From Enterococcus sp. DIV2402 (GTDB lineage: Bacteria; Bacillota; Bacilli; Lactobacillales; Enterococcaceae): a stretch of 64,000 nucleotides of DNA. Below, piece by piece: positions 34,511-43,445 of the stretch. Numbering within the stretch: the stretch's first letter is position 1; every line of letters begins with the position of its first letter. Under the pieces are notes generated by a model. That model had not been told where the DNA came from. It saw nothing but the letters and a program-made list of their open reading frames with translations, and did no database searches. The stretch covers positions 2,764,501 to 2,828,500 of the forward strand of contig NZ_CP147251.1 in assembly GCF_017426705.2 (NCBI RefSeq), written 5' to 3'. Position numbers and translations under genes: made by a program.

Positions 34511-35224
34511 TTAAAACTTTTTTAATTCAGTTTCTATTTGTGCCTTATCTTTTTCATTGTTCAAAATATCGATTACCATTTCAACATAATGTTGGTCTAT
34601 TTCAGTTAAATGTTGCTCTTTTTGCGCTTTGTTCAATTTGTCTAGCGCAGAATTTTTCAAACGTAATTGTTCTTCTGTTGTTGCTAAAAGTCGTTCAATG
34701 CTTTCTTGGAAGTCGACATCTCGACTACCAAAAACGTTATGCAAATCACGACGCAAAACGATAATTTCCGAGTCTTTTAAATTTGTTTTTAACGGTAAGT
34801 CATCTTTGATTTTTGCGCCATTTAATGCCATATCCTTAGACTCAAATAACTCGTTCACTGACTCCTGAATTTCTAATTTCTCATAAACAATATCTAGCTG
34901 TTTTTCTACAAAAGCAAAATCATCAAAGGAGATATTATCCAAATGATATTCCGAAATTAGATATTGATTGGTTCTTTTCAATTTTTTCAACTCTTTGGCT
35001 AACGTATCGACTTCTTTTTTAGTAATATTTTCTTTTAAATAGCCATTATTGGTTAGCTGTTTAACTTGCTTGCGCAGGTCTCCTGTTAAACTGACTTGAT
35101 GGTTATTTTTATTCACTTGAATTAACGCTTTTCCTGCAACCTGCTGTTTTTGTCCTATTGACCAATACGCAACGCCCCCAAATATGATTAACCCCACAAG
35201 TACACCAAAAATCCATTTTTTCAT
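34511..35224 (-). CDS. membrane-anchored helical protein, unknown function
   Basis: A 237-residue protein with one N-terminal membrane segment or signal (KKWIFGVLVGLIIFGGVAYW) and no lipobox or sortase motif. The remainder is charged and heptad-like, predicted mostly helical (for example LAKELKKLKRTNQYL and LRLKNSALDKLNKAQKEQ). It is probably extracytoplasmic and membrane-held. I recognise no family. Monocistronic. Confidence 0.65.
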   Translation of the reverse strand: MKKWIFGVLVGLIIFGGVAYWSIGQKQQVAGKALIQVNKNNHQVSLTGDLRKQVKQLTNNGYLKENITKKEVDTLAKELKKLKRTNQYLISEYHLDNISFDDFAFVEKQLDIVYEKLEIQESVNELFESKDMALNGAKIKDDLPLKTNLKDSEIIVLRRDLHNVFGSRDVDFQESIERLLATTEEQLRLKNSALDKLNKAQKEQHLTEIDQHYVEMVIDILNNEKDKAQIETELKKF

Positions 35225-35340
35225 AATTATCCTCCCATTTCATTCTTGCTGTTCAGATAAATTCATTATACGCTAGAACCATTGACAAAAATCATTTTTG
35301 CCCCAAACGTTATTATTTCATGCCTAAACGTCGTAAATAT

Positions 35341-35383
35341 AAAAAACGGTAGCGATTGTAATAAACAATCGCTACCGTTTTAA
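35341..35383. terminator. terminator of csbD-like gene
   Basis: AAAACGGTAGCGATTGT and its complement around a five-base loop, followed by T-rich sequence on both sides. Confidence 0.85.
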
Positions 35384-35396
35384 ATTGATTTTATTT

Positions 35397-35585
35397 TTAT
35401 TTTTTATCTTTTTTATCGAATAAATCGTTCACTTTACTAGCGACGTCATCCACTAATTCTTCGGCTTTTTCTTTGGCTTCACCGTATTTTTCTTTGATTT
35501 TGCCTTTTAATTCTTCGGAGTCGTCACCAGTTACTTTCCCTTTAGCTTCGGTTACTTTACCTTCAACTTGTTCTTTGTTTACCAT
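35397..35585 (-). CDS. CsbD family stress protein
   Basis: A 62-residue, highly charged protein: EQVEGKVTEAKGKVTGDD and ELKGKIKEKYGEAKEKAEEL are typical CsbD repeats. Members are general-stress-induced proteins of unknown molecular role, such as CsbD in Bacillus. Monocistronic with a strong terminator. Confidence 0.92.
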   Translation of the reverse strand: MVNKEQVEGKVTEAKGKVTGDDSEELKGKIKEKYGEAKEKAEELVDDVASKVNDLFDKKDKK

Positions 35586-35658
35586 AGTGTATCTCTCCTT
35601 TTCATGAATGTATCTTTATAATAACATCCTTTTTTAGAAAGAACCAATAATATGATAT

Positions 35659-36492
35659 TTACGCATGTAATTGAATAACTTTTCCTAAAGAAAGTGCACG
35701 TGAATTTTTTGCGTGTCCAATTTGTGTTGTTTTGGCAATCGGAACATCAAATGGGAGTACGTCTTTTACTAGCTGTTCAATTGGGTAACTTTCGGCTTTT
35801 TGATAACTAGTAAAGGTTCCTAATAAAATTCCCTTAATTTGTTCGATATTGGGCAGTTGAAATACATGATGCAACATAGAAAAAAGCGCATGTTTATCTC
35901 CACCAAAGCTTTCAAGAAACAACACTTTATTGCTTACATCTGGTAAATAATTTGTGCCTGCTAACTTTAGAAAACAACGAATGTTCCCGCCAATAACTAT
36001 CCCGCTGATTGCTTTTCCTTGGACGAATTCCCATTCTACATCATACAAGGTTTTCTTGCCTTCAAAAAACGTTTCATAAAATTTTTGACGTTGTTGCCCC
36101 GTTTCCTCCCAAAGTAATGTTTTCAACTGAAATAATTCGGTTGATTGACTGCCTAATAAACTATTTAACACAGCAGTCAAATCACTGTAACCAAAGAACG
36201 GGGTTGGATGTTTTGCCAGTTGTTCGTAATCTAAATAAGGCAACACGCTATTGGCACAATCGCCACCGGAAATATCAAAAATAGCTTTGATGGTCGGATT
36301 TTCAAAATAACTTTGGAGTACAGTAGCTTTTTTAGAGGCGTTGGTTGTAGCCTCATCAAATAATAAGGGACTTTTGACAATTATCACGCCCATGTTTTGC
36401 AATAATCGACATAACTGTTCGATTTCTTGCGGATTGGTTTGGGGATTGGAATTCCCAACCAGCGCAATGGTATCACCTGTTTTTAACTGCAT
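35659..36492 (-). CDS. S66 family peptidase (LD-carboxypeptidase/MccF-like)
   Basis: A 277-residue serine peptidase of the LdcA/MccF family. The nucleophile Ser is in GYSDLTA (about S103). The likely Glu and His of the triad are LFLESFGG (about E195) and QIGHAKNSRAL (about H261). IFDISGGDCANSVLPYLD is the conserved substrate loop. No signal peptide, so it is cytosolic and fits recycling of murein tetrapeptides. Resistance to microcin-C-like peptides is also possible in this family. Confidence 0.88.
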   Translation of the reverse strand: MQLKTGDTIALVGNSNPQTNPQEIEQLCRLLQNMGVIIVKSPLLFDEATTNASKKATVLQSYFENPTIKAIFDISGGDCANSVLPYLDYEQLAKHPTPFFGYSDLTAVLNSLLGSQSTELFQLKTLLWEETGQQRQKFYETFFEGKKTLYDVEWEFVQGKAISGIVIGGNIRCFLKLAGTNYLPDVSNKVLFLESFGGDKHALFSMLHHVFQLPNIEQIKGILLGTFTSYQKAESYPIEQLVKDVLPFDVPIAKTTQIGHAKNSRALSLGKVIQLHA

Positions 36493-36506
36493 CGTATGCC
36501 TCCTTC

Positions 36507-36541
36507 TACAAAAAGAGAGTCAACATCGCTGTTGACTCGGC
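36507..36541 (-). terminator. ffh terminator
   Basis: GAGTCAACA, loop, TGTTGACTC, then TCTTTTTG on the minus strand. Confidence 0.75.
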
Positions 36542-36546
36542 TATTT

Positions 36547-37968
36547 TTATTTACGTTTTTTCTTTTTCTTCTTGTTTTTCTTCACCATACGGTTCATTGC
36601 CATTTTACCAAGTTTCCCTTTAACGCCACCACCAAACATTTGATCCATGCCTGGAATGTTGTTGATGTTTCCTTTTGAAACTTGTTGCATCATTTTACGT
36701 GATTCTTTGAATTGTTTAATCATACGATTGACTTCAACGACACTATTTCCAGAACCAGCCGCGATTCGACGACGACGACTTGGATTTAATAAATCGGGGT
36801 CTTCACGTTCAGCAGGGGTCATTGAATAAATCATCGCTTTTTTACGCGCAATGTCTTTTGGATCTAATTTGAAGTTTTCTAATCCTGGCATTTGACTCAT
36901 TCCCGGAATCATCTTCATCAAATCTTCTAAAGGCCCCATGTTTTCTAATTGTTCAAATTGCTCAATAAAATCATTAAAGTCAAAGTTATTTTCACGCATT
37001 TTTTGCGCTAATTCTTCGGCTTTTTTCTCATCGTAATCTTGTTGGGCTTTTTCGATTAAGGTCAGCATGTCACCCATACCTAAAATACGGCTAGACATAC
37101 GATCTGGGTGGAAAACTTCTAAATCAGTTAATTTTTCACCTGTACCTGTAAATTTAATTGGTGCACCTGTGACCGAACGAATCGATAGTGCCGCACCACC
37201 ACGAGTATCACCATCTAATTTGGTGATAACAACCCCCGTAATACCTAATTGTTGGTTGAAACTATCGGCAACATTTACCGCGTCTTGACCGGTCATGGCA
37301 TCAACAACTAATAGAATTTCATTGGGCTCAGCGATTGCTTTGATTTGTTTTAACTCATCCATCAATGCTTCATCGATATGCAAACGACCGGCGGTATCGA
37401 TTAATACATAGTCATTTTTCTTTTCACGAGCTACTTTCATCCCTTGACGGACAATTTCCACTGGACTAACATCGGTTCCCATATCAAACACAGGCACGTC
37501 TAATTGTTGGCCTAATACTTTCAACTGATCAATCGCTGCTGGACGGTAAACGTCACCTGCAATCATTAAAGGACGTGCTTTTTCTGTTTTAATTAAATGA
37601 TTGGCTAATTTACCAGCAAAGGTTGTTTTACCTGCACCTTGCAAACCAACCATCATAATCACCGTTGGAATCTTAGGACTTTTCTCAATACCAACTGCTT
37701 CAGAACCTAATGTTTTGGTTAATTCTTCATCAACGATTTTTACAATTTGTTGTGCAGGAGATAAGCTTTCTAATACTTCTACACCAATCGCGCGTTCACG
37801 CACATTTTTTGTAAATTCTTTTACCACTTGCAAGTTAACGTCGGCTTCTAACAATGCCAAACGAATCTCGCGCATCATTTCTTTTACATCTGCTTCAGAG
37901 ACTTTGCCTTTTTTACGAAGCTTGCTCATCGCCTGTTGCAGACGTTCTGTTAAACTTTCAAATGCCAT
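36547..37968 (-). CDS. ffh: signal recognition particle GTPase Ffh (SRP54)
   Basis: A 473-residue protein with N (1-85), G (about 90-295) and methionine-rich M domains. GTPase motifs: GLQGAGKTT, DTAGRLH, TKLDGDTRGGAAL. The M domain shows IPGMSQMPGL and the RNA-binding RRRRIAAGSGNSV, and the tail is Lys-rich. It binds scRNA and delivers nascent membrane proteins to FtsY. It lies 15 bases after ylxM, the conserved pair, but rpsP does not follow directly as in many Firmicutes. Confidence 0.97.
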   Translation of the reverse strand: MAFESLTERLQQAMSKLRKKGKVSEADVKEMMREIRLALLEADVNLQVVKEFTKNVRERAIGVEVLESLSPAQQIVKIVDEELTKTLGSEAVGIEKSPKIPTVIMMVGLQGAGKTTFAGKLANHLIKTEKARPLMIAGDVYRPAAIDQLKVLGQQLDVPVFDMGTDVSPVEIVRQGMKVAREKKNDYVLIDTAGRLHIDEALMDELKQIKAIAEPNEILLVVDAMTGQDAVNVADSFNQQLGITGVVITKLDGDTRGGAALSIRSVTGAPIKFTGTGEKLTDLEVFHPDRMSSRILGMGDMLTLIEKAQQDYDEKKAEELAQKMRENNFDFNDFIEQFEQLENMGPLEDLMKMIPGMSQMPGLENFKLDPKDIARKKAMIYSMTPAEREDPDLLNPSRRRRIAAGSGNSVVEVNRMIKQFKESRKMMQQVSKGNINNIPGMDQMFGGGVKGKLGKMAMNRMVKKNKKKKKKRK

Positions 37969-37983
37969 CTTTTATTCATTCCT

Positions 37984-38322
37984 TTATTCTTCGATTTCTT
38001 GTATATCCCGCACAAAATTAGCCAGCTTCTCATCTTGCGGGTATTGCTTGGCTAAGTAATCATTTAATTGATCCAATAATTCACTACGAACGATATAATC
38101 AGAAAACATATGTAGTTTCCGTTCATAGTCTTCTAGAATTTTTTCGGTCCTCTTTATATTATCATAAACTGCTTGACGACTGACATTAAATTCTTCTGCA
38201 ATTTCTCCTAAAGAAAAATCATTCGCATAATACAATTCCATATAATTCATTTGTTTTTCTGTCAGCAACGTTGAATAAAATTCAAAGAGAGCATTCATCC
38301 GATTTGTTTTTTCGATTTCCAT
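37984..38322 (-). CDS. ylxM: YlxM/p13 family SRP-associated HTH protein
   Basis: A 112-residue protein: [20 protein letters not shown], then [22 protein letters not shown], a sigma-like HTH. YlxM modulates SRP/FtsY activity in streptococci. It is upstream of ffh as is usual, and starts immediately after the stop of the DUF523 gene. Confidence 0.95.
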   Translation of the reverse strand: MEIEKTNRMNALFEFYSTLLTEKQMNYMELYYANDFSLGEIAEEFNVSRQAVYDNIKRTEKILEDYERKLHMFSDYIVRSELLDQLNDYLAKQYPQDEKLANFVRDIQEIEE

Positions 38323-38787
38323 CTATTCCCCTCCTTGCTGTGCTAACCATTGAACTTCCGATTGAACTGTCATTCCTTGTAAGATAAAATACGCTGTAGC
38401 AACGCCCACGCCTTGAACTTTAGTTCCCGAAAATGTTCCGTCGTAGATGATTTGGCTGCCACAAGAGGGACTTTTATCTTTTAAGACGAGCTGTGTGATG
38501 CCTTGCGCTTGTAATTTCTCATAAGCACGTTTGGCGCCATCTTTAAACATGTTCGTCACGTCTTCCCCTTGATTCGTTTCTACATGTGCCGTGCCTTCCC
38601 AGACATCAAAACCATTACCACCAACAATTTCAGCAGGATCACGCGGAATGGGTAGGCCCCCTAGGACTTCTGGGCAAACACGAATGGCTTGATTTTGTTC
38701 AATTAGTTTAGTTAAACCGACAACTTCTTGATGATTCCCATCATAACGGCAACAAATACCACCTAGACACGCACTAATCCCAATCAT
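38323..38787 (-). CDS. DUF523 family protein
   Basis: A 154-residue protein of the DUF523 (YbbK-like) family: IGISACLGGICCRYDG at the N terminus, VCPEVLGGLPIPRDPAEI and LVLKDKSPSCGS. Conserved cysteines suggest metal or thiol chemistry. Function unknown. It abuts ylxM with no spacer, so it is probably the first gene of the DUF523-ylxM-ffh operon. Confidence 0.93.
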   Translation of the reverse strand: MIGISACLGGICCRYDGNHQEVVGLTKLIEQNQAIRVCPEVLGGLPIPRDPAEIVGGNGFDVWEGTAHVETNQGEDVTNMFKDGAKRAYEKLQAQGITQLVLKDKSPSCGSQIIYDGTFSGTKVQGVGVATAYFILQGMTVQSEVQWLAQQGGE

Positions 38788-38918
38788 TTTATCACGCCTC
38801 GTTTCTACTAAAGTCGTTTTATATTATAACATTTATTTAGAGCTGACAATAGTCCCTAGCGTGCATTCATGGTAAAATAAACCTAGTTTCAAAAATATGT
38901 TTTGCAAGGAGTTTCCTC

Positions 38919-39626
38919 ATGAAAAAAGTTTTAATCGTTGATGATGAACCATCAATCGTCACTTTATTAACATTTAATCTAGAAAAAGAAGGTTATCAAG
39001 TGACCAGTGCCAGTGATGGATTAGAAGGCTATGAACTTGCCTTAACACACTCATTTGACTTTTTAATCTTAGATGTGATGTTACCAAATTTGGATGGTAT
39101 TGAAATCACGCGAAAATTACGTCAAGAAAAAATCGAAACCCCCATTTTAGTTTTAACAGCTAAAGATGATCCAATCGATCGTATTTTAGGTTTGGAAATT
39201 GGGGCAGATGATTATTTAACGAAACCGTTTAGCCCACGAGAAGTGTTAGCTCGAATGAAAGCTATTTTCCGCCGAATGGAACCTCGTAAACAAGCCAATC
39301 AAGAAGAAAGCGAAGAAGAATTAATCGTCGGTGAAATCGTCGCAGACGTGACCAATTATCACGTGACAGTCAGCGGAAAACCTATCGTTTTAACGCCGAA
39401 AGAGTTTGAATTGCTTGTCTACTTTATGAAACGTAAAGGACGCGTCATTGACCGCGATACCTTATTAGAACGAATTTGGCATTTTGATTTTGACGGTCAA
39501 AGTCGCATTGTTGATGTCCATGTGAGTCATTTACGTGAAAAAATTGAGCAAGATCCAAAACATCCCCAATACTTACAAACTGTTCGTGGCTTTGGCTATA
39601 AATTTTTGGAGCCAAATGAAGGATGA
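38919..39626 (+). CDS. phoP: OmpR/PhoB family response regulator PhoP
   Basis: A 235-residue regulator: receiver domain with acid pocket VDDEPS and phosphorylated Asp52 (ILDVMLPNLDG), Lys in LTKPFSP, and a C-terminal winged helix (KEFELLVYFMKRKGRVIDRD and VDVHVSHLREKIEQ). Paired with PhoR through a four-base overlap. The pstS gene with PhoP-box-like repeats downstream supports phosphate control. Confidence 0.93.
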   Translation: MKKVLIVDDEPSIVTLLTFNLEKEGYQVTSASDGLEGYELALTHSFDFLILDVMLPNLDGIEITRKLRQEKIETPILVLTAKDDPIDRILGLEIGADDYLTKPFSPREVLARMKAIFRRMEPRKQANQEESEEELIVGEIVADVTNYHVTVSGKPIVLTPKEFELLVYFMKRKGRVIDRDTLLERIWHFDFDGQSRIVDVHVSHLREKIEQDPKHPQYLQTVRGFGYKFLEPNEG

Positions 39627-41326
39627 AAAAACAAAACTACCTCGGATGGTTACTCTTACTTTTCACTATTTTCATCGGTAGTTGGCAATTCATCCGTAAT
39701 TTTTATGACCAGCAAGTACTCATGCAACATGAAACGTATTTACAACAAAAAGCTGATTTATTTATCCGTCTCTCTGCCAGTGACCAATCTTTAGAAACCA
39801 TTGCGAAACAATATGTCATCGATTCTGAAGAACGGATTACTTCGTTGGATGAAAAGGGAAATATTTTATTTGATACGTATGATTCTACACTGTCTGGTAC
39901 ACGATCCAAACGCCCTGAAGTAAATGCTGTATTAAAAGGAAGTTCATTAGGGCGAGCCGTTCGAATGAGTCCAACATTACATAAAGAATTGCTCTACGTA
40001 GCAATTCCAATTAAAGAAGATGGACAATTAAAAGCGATTATTCGCATCGCCGAACCGACAGCAAACTTCTTGCCTAGTGCTCAAAGAATGAAACAAGCTA
40101 TTTTTCTTGTTTATAGTTTTTTTTGGTTGATATTAAGCGGCATTATTTTACAAATCTTACGCCGTCGTAATCGCCCGGTTGAAACAATTTTACCAGTAAT
40201 CAAAAAAATGATTAAACATCCCGATAATCCAGAAATTATTATGCAGTCTTCACCACAATGGAAAGAATTGTATCAAAGCGTGAACCTGTTAAGTGAGCAA
40301 ATGAGCCATACGTATCAAGCCTATAGCGCCAGTGAAAAAAGACTGTATACTCTTTTAAATGAATTAATGATTGGTGTCTTTATTATTGATGAAGACGGCA
40401 AGTTATTGCTCATGAATGCTACCATGCAAGAACAACTTGGCAATTTTGCTGCCCCTTTACAGCGATCATTCACTGAAACAATTACAGATACACAGTTAAT
40501 TCAAATGATTTATCAAATTAATGACAAACATCCCTTTACCCATGAAGAAATTCAAACAACTAATGAGCGGGTCCTAGATATCACCTTGCGTTATTTTGAA
40601 GAAGCCAAACAAATTTTGGGCGTTTCATATGATTTAACGCGTATCCGTCAATTAGAAAAATTGCAAAAAGATTTTGTTGGAAATGTTTCTCATGAATTGA
40701 AAACACCTGTCACTTCATTGATTGGATTTACAGAAACTTTGCTAGATGGCGCAAAAGATAATCCAGAAACGTTAACTGCCTTTTTAAAAATCATGCAAAA
40801 AGACGCTTATCGTTTGGAGAATTTAATTCAAGAAATCATTCAGCTTTCAAAAAGCGCAGATATTGATTACCACATTCAAACAATTAATGTGGACCAAGTT
40901 TTTCAACAAATTTTAACGGATTATACACCTGTAATTGAAGAAAAACAACTTACTATAACCCTTGAAGGAGATACGAATCTATTCTTTACAACAAAAATGG
41001 AATTGTTTACTCCTATCTGCAAAAACTTAATTGAAAATGCCATCAATTATTCGTTACCTCAAGGAGAAATCAAAATTCATTTTGCAGAAAAAAGTGGACT
41101 AGTCTTTTATGTTCAAGATTTTGGTATTGGCATTGAAAAGGAAGAACAAGTAAGGATTTTTGAGCGTTTTTATCGTGTCGACAAAGCGCGGGCTCGCAAT
41201 TCTGGTGGGACAGGATTAGGGTTAGCAATCGTCAAGGATTATGTGGAAATTTTAGGAGGAAGCATTCATGTGGATAGTCACTTAGGTGTTGGCTCAACAT
41301 TCCATGTCTTCTTACCGATGAACTAG
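39623..41326 (+). CDS. phoR: phosphate-sensing histidine kinase PhoR
   Basis: A 567-residue membrane kinase: TM1 (7-22), an extracytoplasmic domain (about 23-150), TM2 (about 156-176), a PAS domain (about 240-330), the phosphoacceptor His357 in FVGNVSHELKTPVTSLIGF, and an ATPase domain with NLIENAINYS, DFGIGIEKEEQ and SGGTGLGLAIVKDY. This architecture is that of PhoR/WalK kinases. Overlaps phoP by ATGA. Confidence 0.93.
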   Translation: MKKQNYLGWLLLLFTIFIGSWQFIRNFYDQQVLMQHETYLQQKADLFIRLSASDQSLETIAKQYVIDSEERITSLDEKGNILFDTYDSTLSGTRSKRPEVNAVLKGSSLGRAVRMSPTLHKELLYVAIPIKEDGQLKAIIRIAEPTANFLPSAQRMKQAIFLVYSFFWLILSGIILQILRRRNRPVETILPVIKKMIKHPDNPEIIMQSSPQWKELYQSVNLLSEQMSHTYQAYSASEKRLYTLLNELMIGVFIIDEDGKLLLMNATMQEQLGNFAAPLQRSFTETITDTQLIQMIYQINDKHPFTHEEIQTTNERVLDITLRYFEEAKQILGVSYDLTRIRQLEKLQKDFVGNVSHELKTPVTSLIGFTETLLDGAKDNPETLTAFLKIMQKDAYRLENLIQEIIQLSKSADIDYHIQTINVDQVFQQILTDYTPVIEEKQLTITLEGDTNLFFTTKMELFTPICKNLIENAINYSLPQGEIKIHFAEKSGLVFYVQDFGIGIEKEEQVRIFERFYRVDKARARNSGGTGLGLAIVKDYVEILGGSIHVDSHLGVGSTFHVFLPMN

Positions 41327-41334
41327 GAGGAGAA

Positions 41335-41700
41335 ATGAAGAAAGTATTTTATCTGACATTAGGTTGCGCAAGTCTTGGTTTAGGAGCAGCTGGAACAGTC
41401 CTTCCCGTTTTACCTACTGTTCCTTTTTTATTATTAGCAACTTATTCATTCGCCAAGGGTTCTGAACGGATGCATCAATGGTTCATTCAGACCTCCCTTT
41501 ATGAAAAGCATCTTGCTACTTTTGTGAATGGTCAAGGAATGAGTAGACAAACAAAACGGCGTGCGATGATTACCGTCACCCTAACAATGGGTTTTAGTTT
41601 TTTGATGGTTCAGCAACGTCCCTTATTACAATTGATGCTAGCTGGTATTTGGTGCTGTTTAATGTTGTATTTTATTTTTAAAATTAAAACAATCGCATAA
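41335..41700 (+). CDS. YbaN family (DUF454) membrane protein
   Basis: A 121-residue protein with three membrane helices and the family signature GCASLGLGAAGTVLPVLPTV with PFLLLATYSFAKGSERMH. Member of DUF454/YbaN, role unknown. It starts eight bases after phoR with AGGAGG, so it is likely co-transcribed with phoPR. Confidence 0.88.
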   Translation: MKKVFYLTLGCASLGLGAAGTVLPVLPTVPFLLLATYSFAKGSERMHQWFIQTSLYEKHLATFVNGQGMSRQTKRRAMITVTLTMGFSFLMVQQRPLLQLMLAGIWCCLMLYFIFKIKTIA

Positions 41701-41752
41701 AAAAAAATAAGTGACTATCGCATAGGGGGAAAGATAGTCACTTATTTTTATT
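41701..41752. terminator. bidirectional terminator between ybaN-like gene and pstS
   Basis: AATAAGTGACTATC and GATAGTCACTTATT around a loop with T tails both ways. Confidence 0.85.
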
Positions 41753-41755
41753 TTT

Positions 41756-42646
41756 TTATAAATCTTTTACTTCACCATCAACTGTACGTTCAACTTTCAT
41801 GTCTGTAATTGGTAAGTAACCTAATTCTTTTACGACACCGTTTTGGATTTCATCTGTTAACATATAATCTAAGAAACTTTTGACGTTTGCATCAGGTTCG
41901 CCTTTTGTATACATATGCTCGTAAGACCAGATTTTCCATTCATTTGTTTGAATTGTTTCAGGTGTTGGTTTCACACCATCAATTGATAATTCTTGCATGG
42001 AATCGTCAATATAAGACAATGCCAAGTAGCTGATTGTTCCTGGTGTTTCTGCAACAATTTTACGAACAGTTCCTGAAGAATCTTGTTCTTGTGACTGAAT
42101 CGTTTCAGCTCCATCTAAGCCCCATTTTTCAAAAGTTGCTCGTGTACCACTTCCTGATGCGCGGTTGACAACAGCAATCTCTTGATCTTTGCCGCCAACT
42201 TCTTTCCAGTTTGTGATTTTACCTGTGAAAATATCAATTAATTGTTGTTTAGTAATATCAGTAACGCCAACTTCTTTATTCACGACTGGCGCCATCCCTA
42301 CTACAGCAACTTTATGGTCAACTAATTCATCGGCTAGAACACCGTCTTTTTCTTCAGCAAATACATCTGAATTTCCAATTGTTACTGCACCTGCTGCTAC
42401 TTGACTTAGCCCTGTTCCGCTACCACCACCTTGAACTGAAATGGTGTAATTTGGATTTTCAGCACTAAAACTATCTTTGGCTGCATCTACTAAAGGTTGT
42501 AACGCCGTTGAACCAACAGCTACGATTTCTACTTTTTCATTTGAGCCACTTGCTGATGAAGAAGATTCGTTAGTAGAACCATTCCCTCCGCCGCAGCCTG
42601 CTAATAATACTCCTGCTAATACTAGTAATCCTGTGATTTTTTTCAT
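41756..42646 (-). CDS. pstS: phosphate ABC transporter substrate-binding lipoprotein PstS
   Basis: A 296-residue lipoprotein: signal peptide with lipobox LLAGC, a Ser-rich linker, and the PBP fold with phosphate-site motifs AVGSTALQPL, VQGGGSGTGLSQVAAG and NRASGSGTRATF. It captures phosphate outside the cell. No pstC, pstA or pstB gene is present here, so the permease must be elsewhere. Upstream lies an array of TTTACA repeats fitting PhoP control. Confidence 0.95.
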   Translation of the reverse strand: MKKITGLLVLAGVLLAGCGGGNGSTNESSSSASGSNEKVEIVAVGSTALQPLVDAAKDSFSAENPNYTISVQGGGSGTGLSQVAAGAVTIGNSDVFAEEKDGVLADELVDHKVAVVGMAPVVNKEVGVTDITKQQLIDIFTGKITNWKEVGGKDQEIAVVNRASGSGTRATFEKWGLDGAETIQSQEQDSSGTVRKIVAETPGTISYLALSYIDDSMQELSIDGVKPTPETIQTNEWKIWSYEHMYTKGEPDANVKSFLDYMLTDEIQNGVVKELGYLPITDMKVERTVDGEVKDL

Positions 42647-42695
42647 TGATGAAATTCTCCTCTCTCTTTCTCACACCCATAGTCTAACAAGCGAA

Positions 42696-42755
42696 TGTAA
42701 ATCCCTGATGGACTTTATGTAAAGAATTCATCAACATATGTAAAAATTGTGTAAA
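42696..42755 (-). promoter_or_regulatory. PhoP-box-like repeat array upstream of pstS
   Basis: Four copies of TTTACA on the minus strand at 42696-42701, 42718-42723, 42739-42744 and 42750-42755. Spacings are 22, 21 and 11 bases, that is about one or two helical turns. Gram-positive PhoP boxes are TTNACA-like repeats with 11-base periodicity, so this matches. Confidence 0.7.
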
Positions 42756-42796
42756 CATGTTATGCTCTTGTTAAAAAGGCTGTAGGAGGAGAAATC

Positions 42797-43282
42797 ATGC
42801 AACTTATTCCCGTGAAAGAAAATGAGTTATCCGAAGTATTACACATTCAGAAAATGGCGTTTAAAAAACTGTATGAGACTTATCACGACCATCAAACATC
42901 GCCTTATACTCAAACCTTCAAACGATTAGCCGAAAAGTATCATCAATCAAACAATTATTTTTTCTTTATTGTAACTTCTGAAAAAATCGGCTTTATTCGG
43001 ATTGTCCTAAATGATATGCAAACACATGCTAGAATTTCTCCCATTGCTATTTTACCAGAACAAGAAAACCACGGATTTGGACAACAAGCTTTAGCATTAG
43101 CCGAAAAACACTTTTCAGAAATTAAACGCTGGCAACTAAGTACCATTTTACAAGAAGAAAAACTAGTTCATTTTTACCAAAAAGCAGGATATATTCAACA
43201 AAAAGAAGTTCATCCTATACAAGAAAACATGACGATAACATTCTTTAATAAAGAAATTTTATTAGAAAATAAGTTATGCTAG
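42797..43282 (+). CDS. GNAT family N-acetyltransferase
   Basis: A 161-residue acetyltransferase: AILPEQENHGFGQQALALAEK is the acetyl-CoA loop region (given here across 20 residues or so), and VHFYQKAGYI is the C-terminal motif. Substrate unknown. Divergent from pstS over the PhoP-box region, so it may share phosphate regulation, but that is only positional. Confidence 0.85.
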   Translation: MQLIPVKENELSEVLHIQKMAFKKLYETYHDHQTSPYTQTFKRLAEKYHQSNNYFFFIVTSEKIGFIRIVLNDMQTHARISPIAILPEQENHGFGQQALALAEKHFSEIKRWQLSTILQEEKLVHFYQKAGYIQQKEVHPIQENMTITFFNKEILLENKLC

Positions 43283-43407
43283 TTATCTTTTTCTATTTGC
43301 TTACCTCGATAGTCGCAGCAAATCATCTAATTTTTACAGTAACTACCCTCACGCTCCTAGCCTATTAAATGTATTCTTTCCATAAATTCTGACTTACTAT
43401 TTCTTTA

Positions 43408-43441
43408 CAAAAAAACAATCGCAAGGAATTCCTTGCGACTG
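43408..43441 (-). terminator. terminator of the aminotransferase gene
   Basis: Perfect palindrome TCGCAAGGAATTCCTTGCGA with TTTTTTTG on the minus strand, just after the stop codon. Confidence 0.8.
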
Positions 43442-43445
43442 CCTT

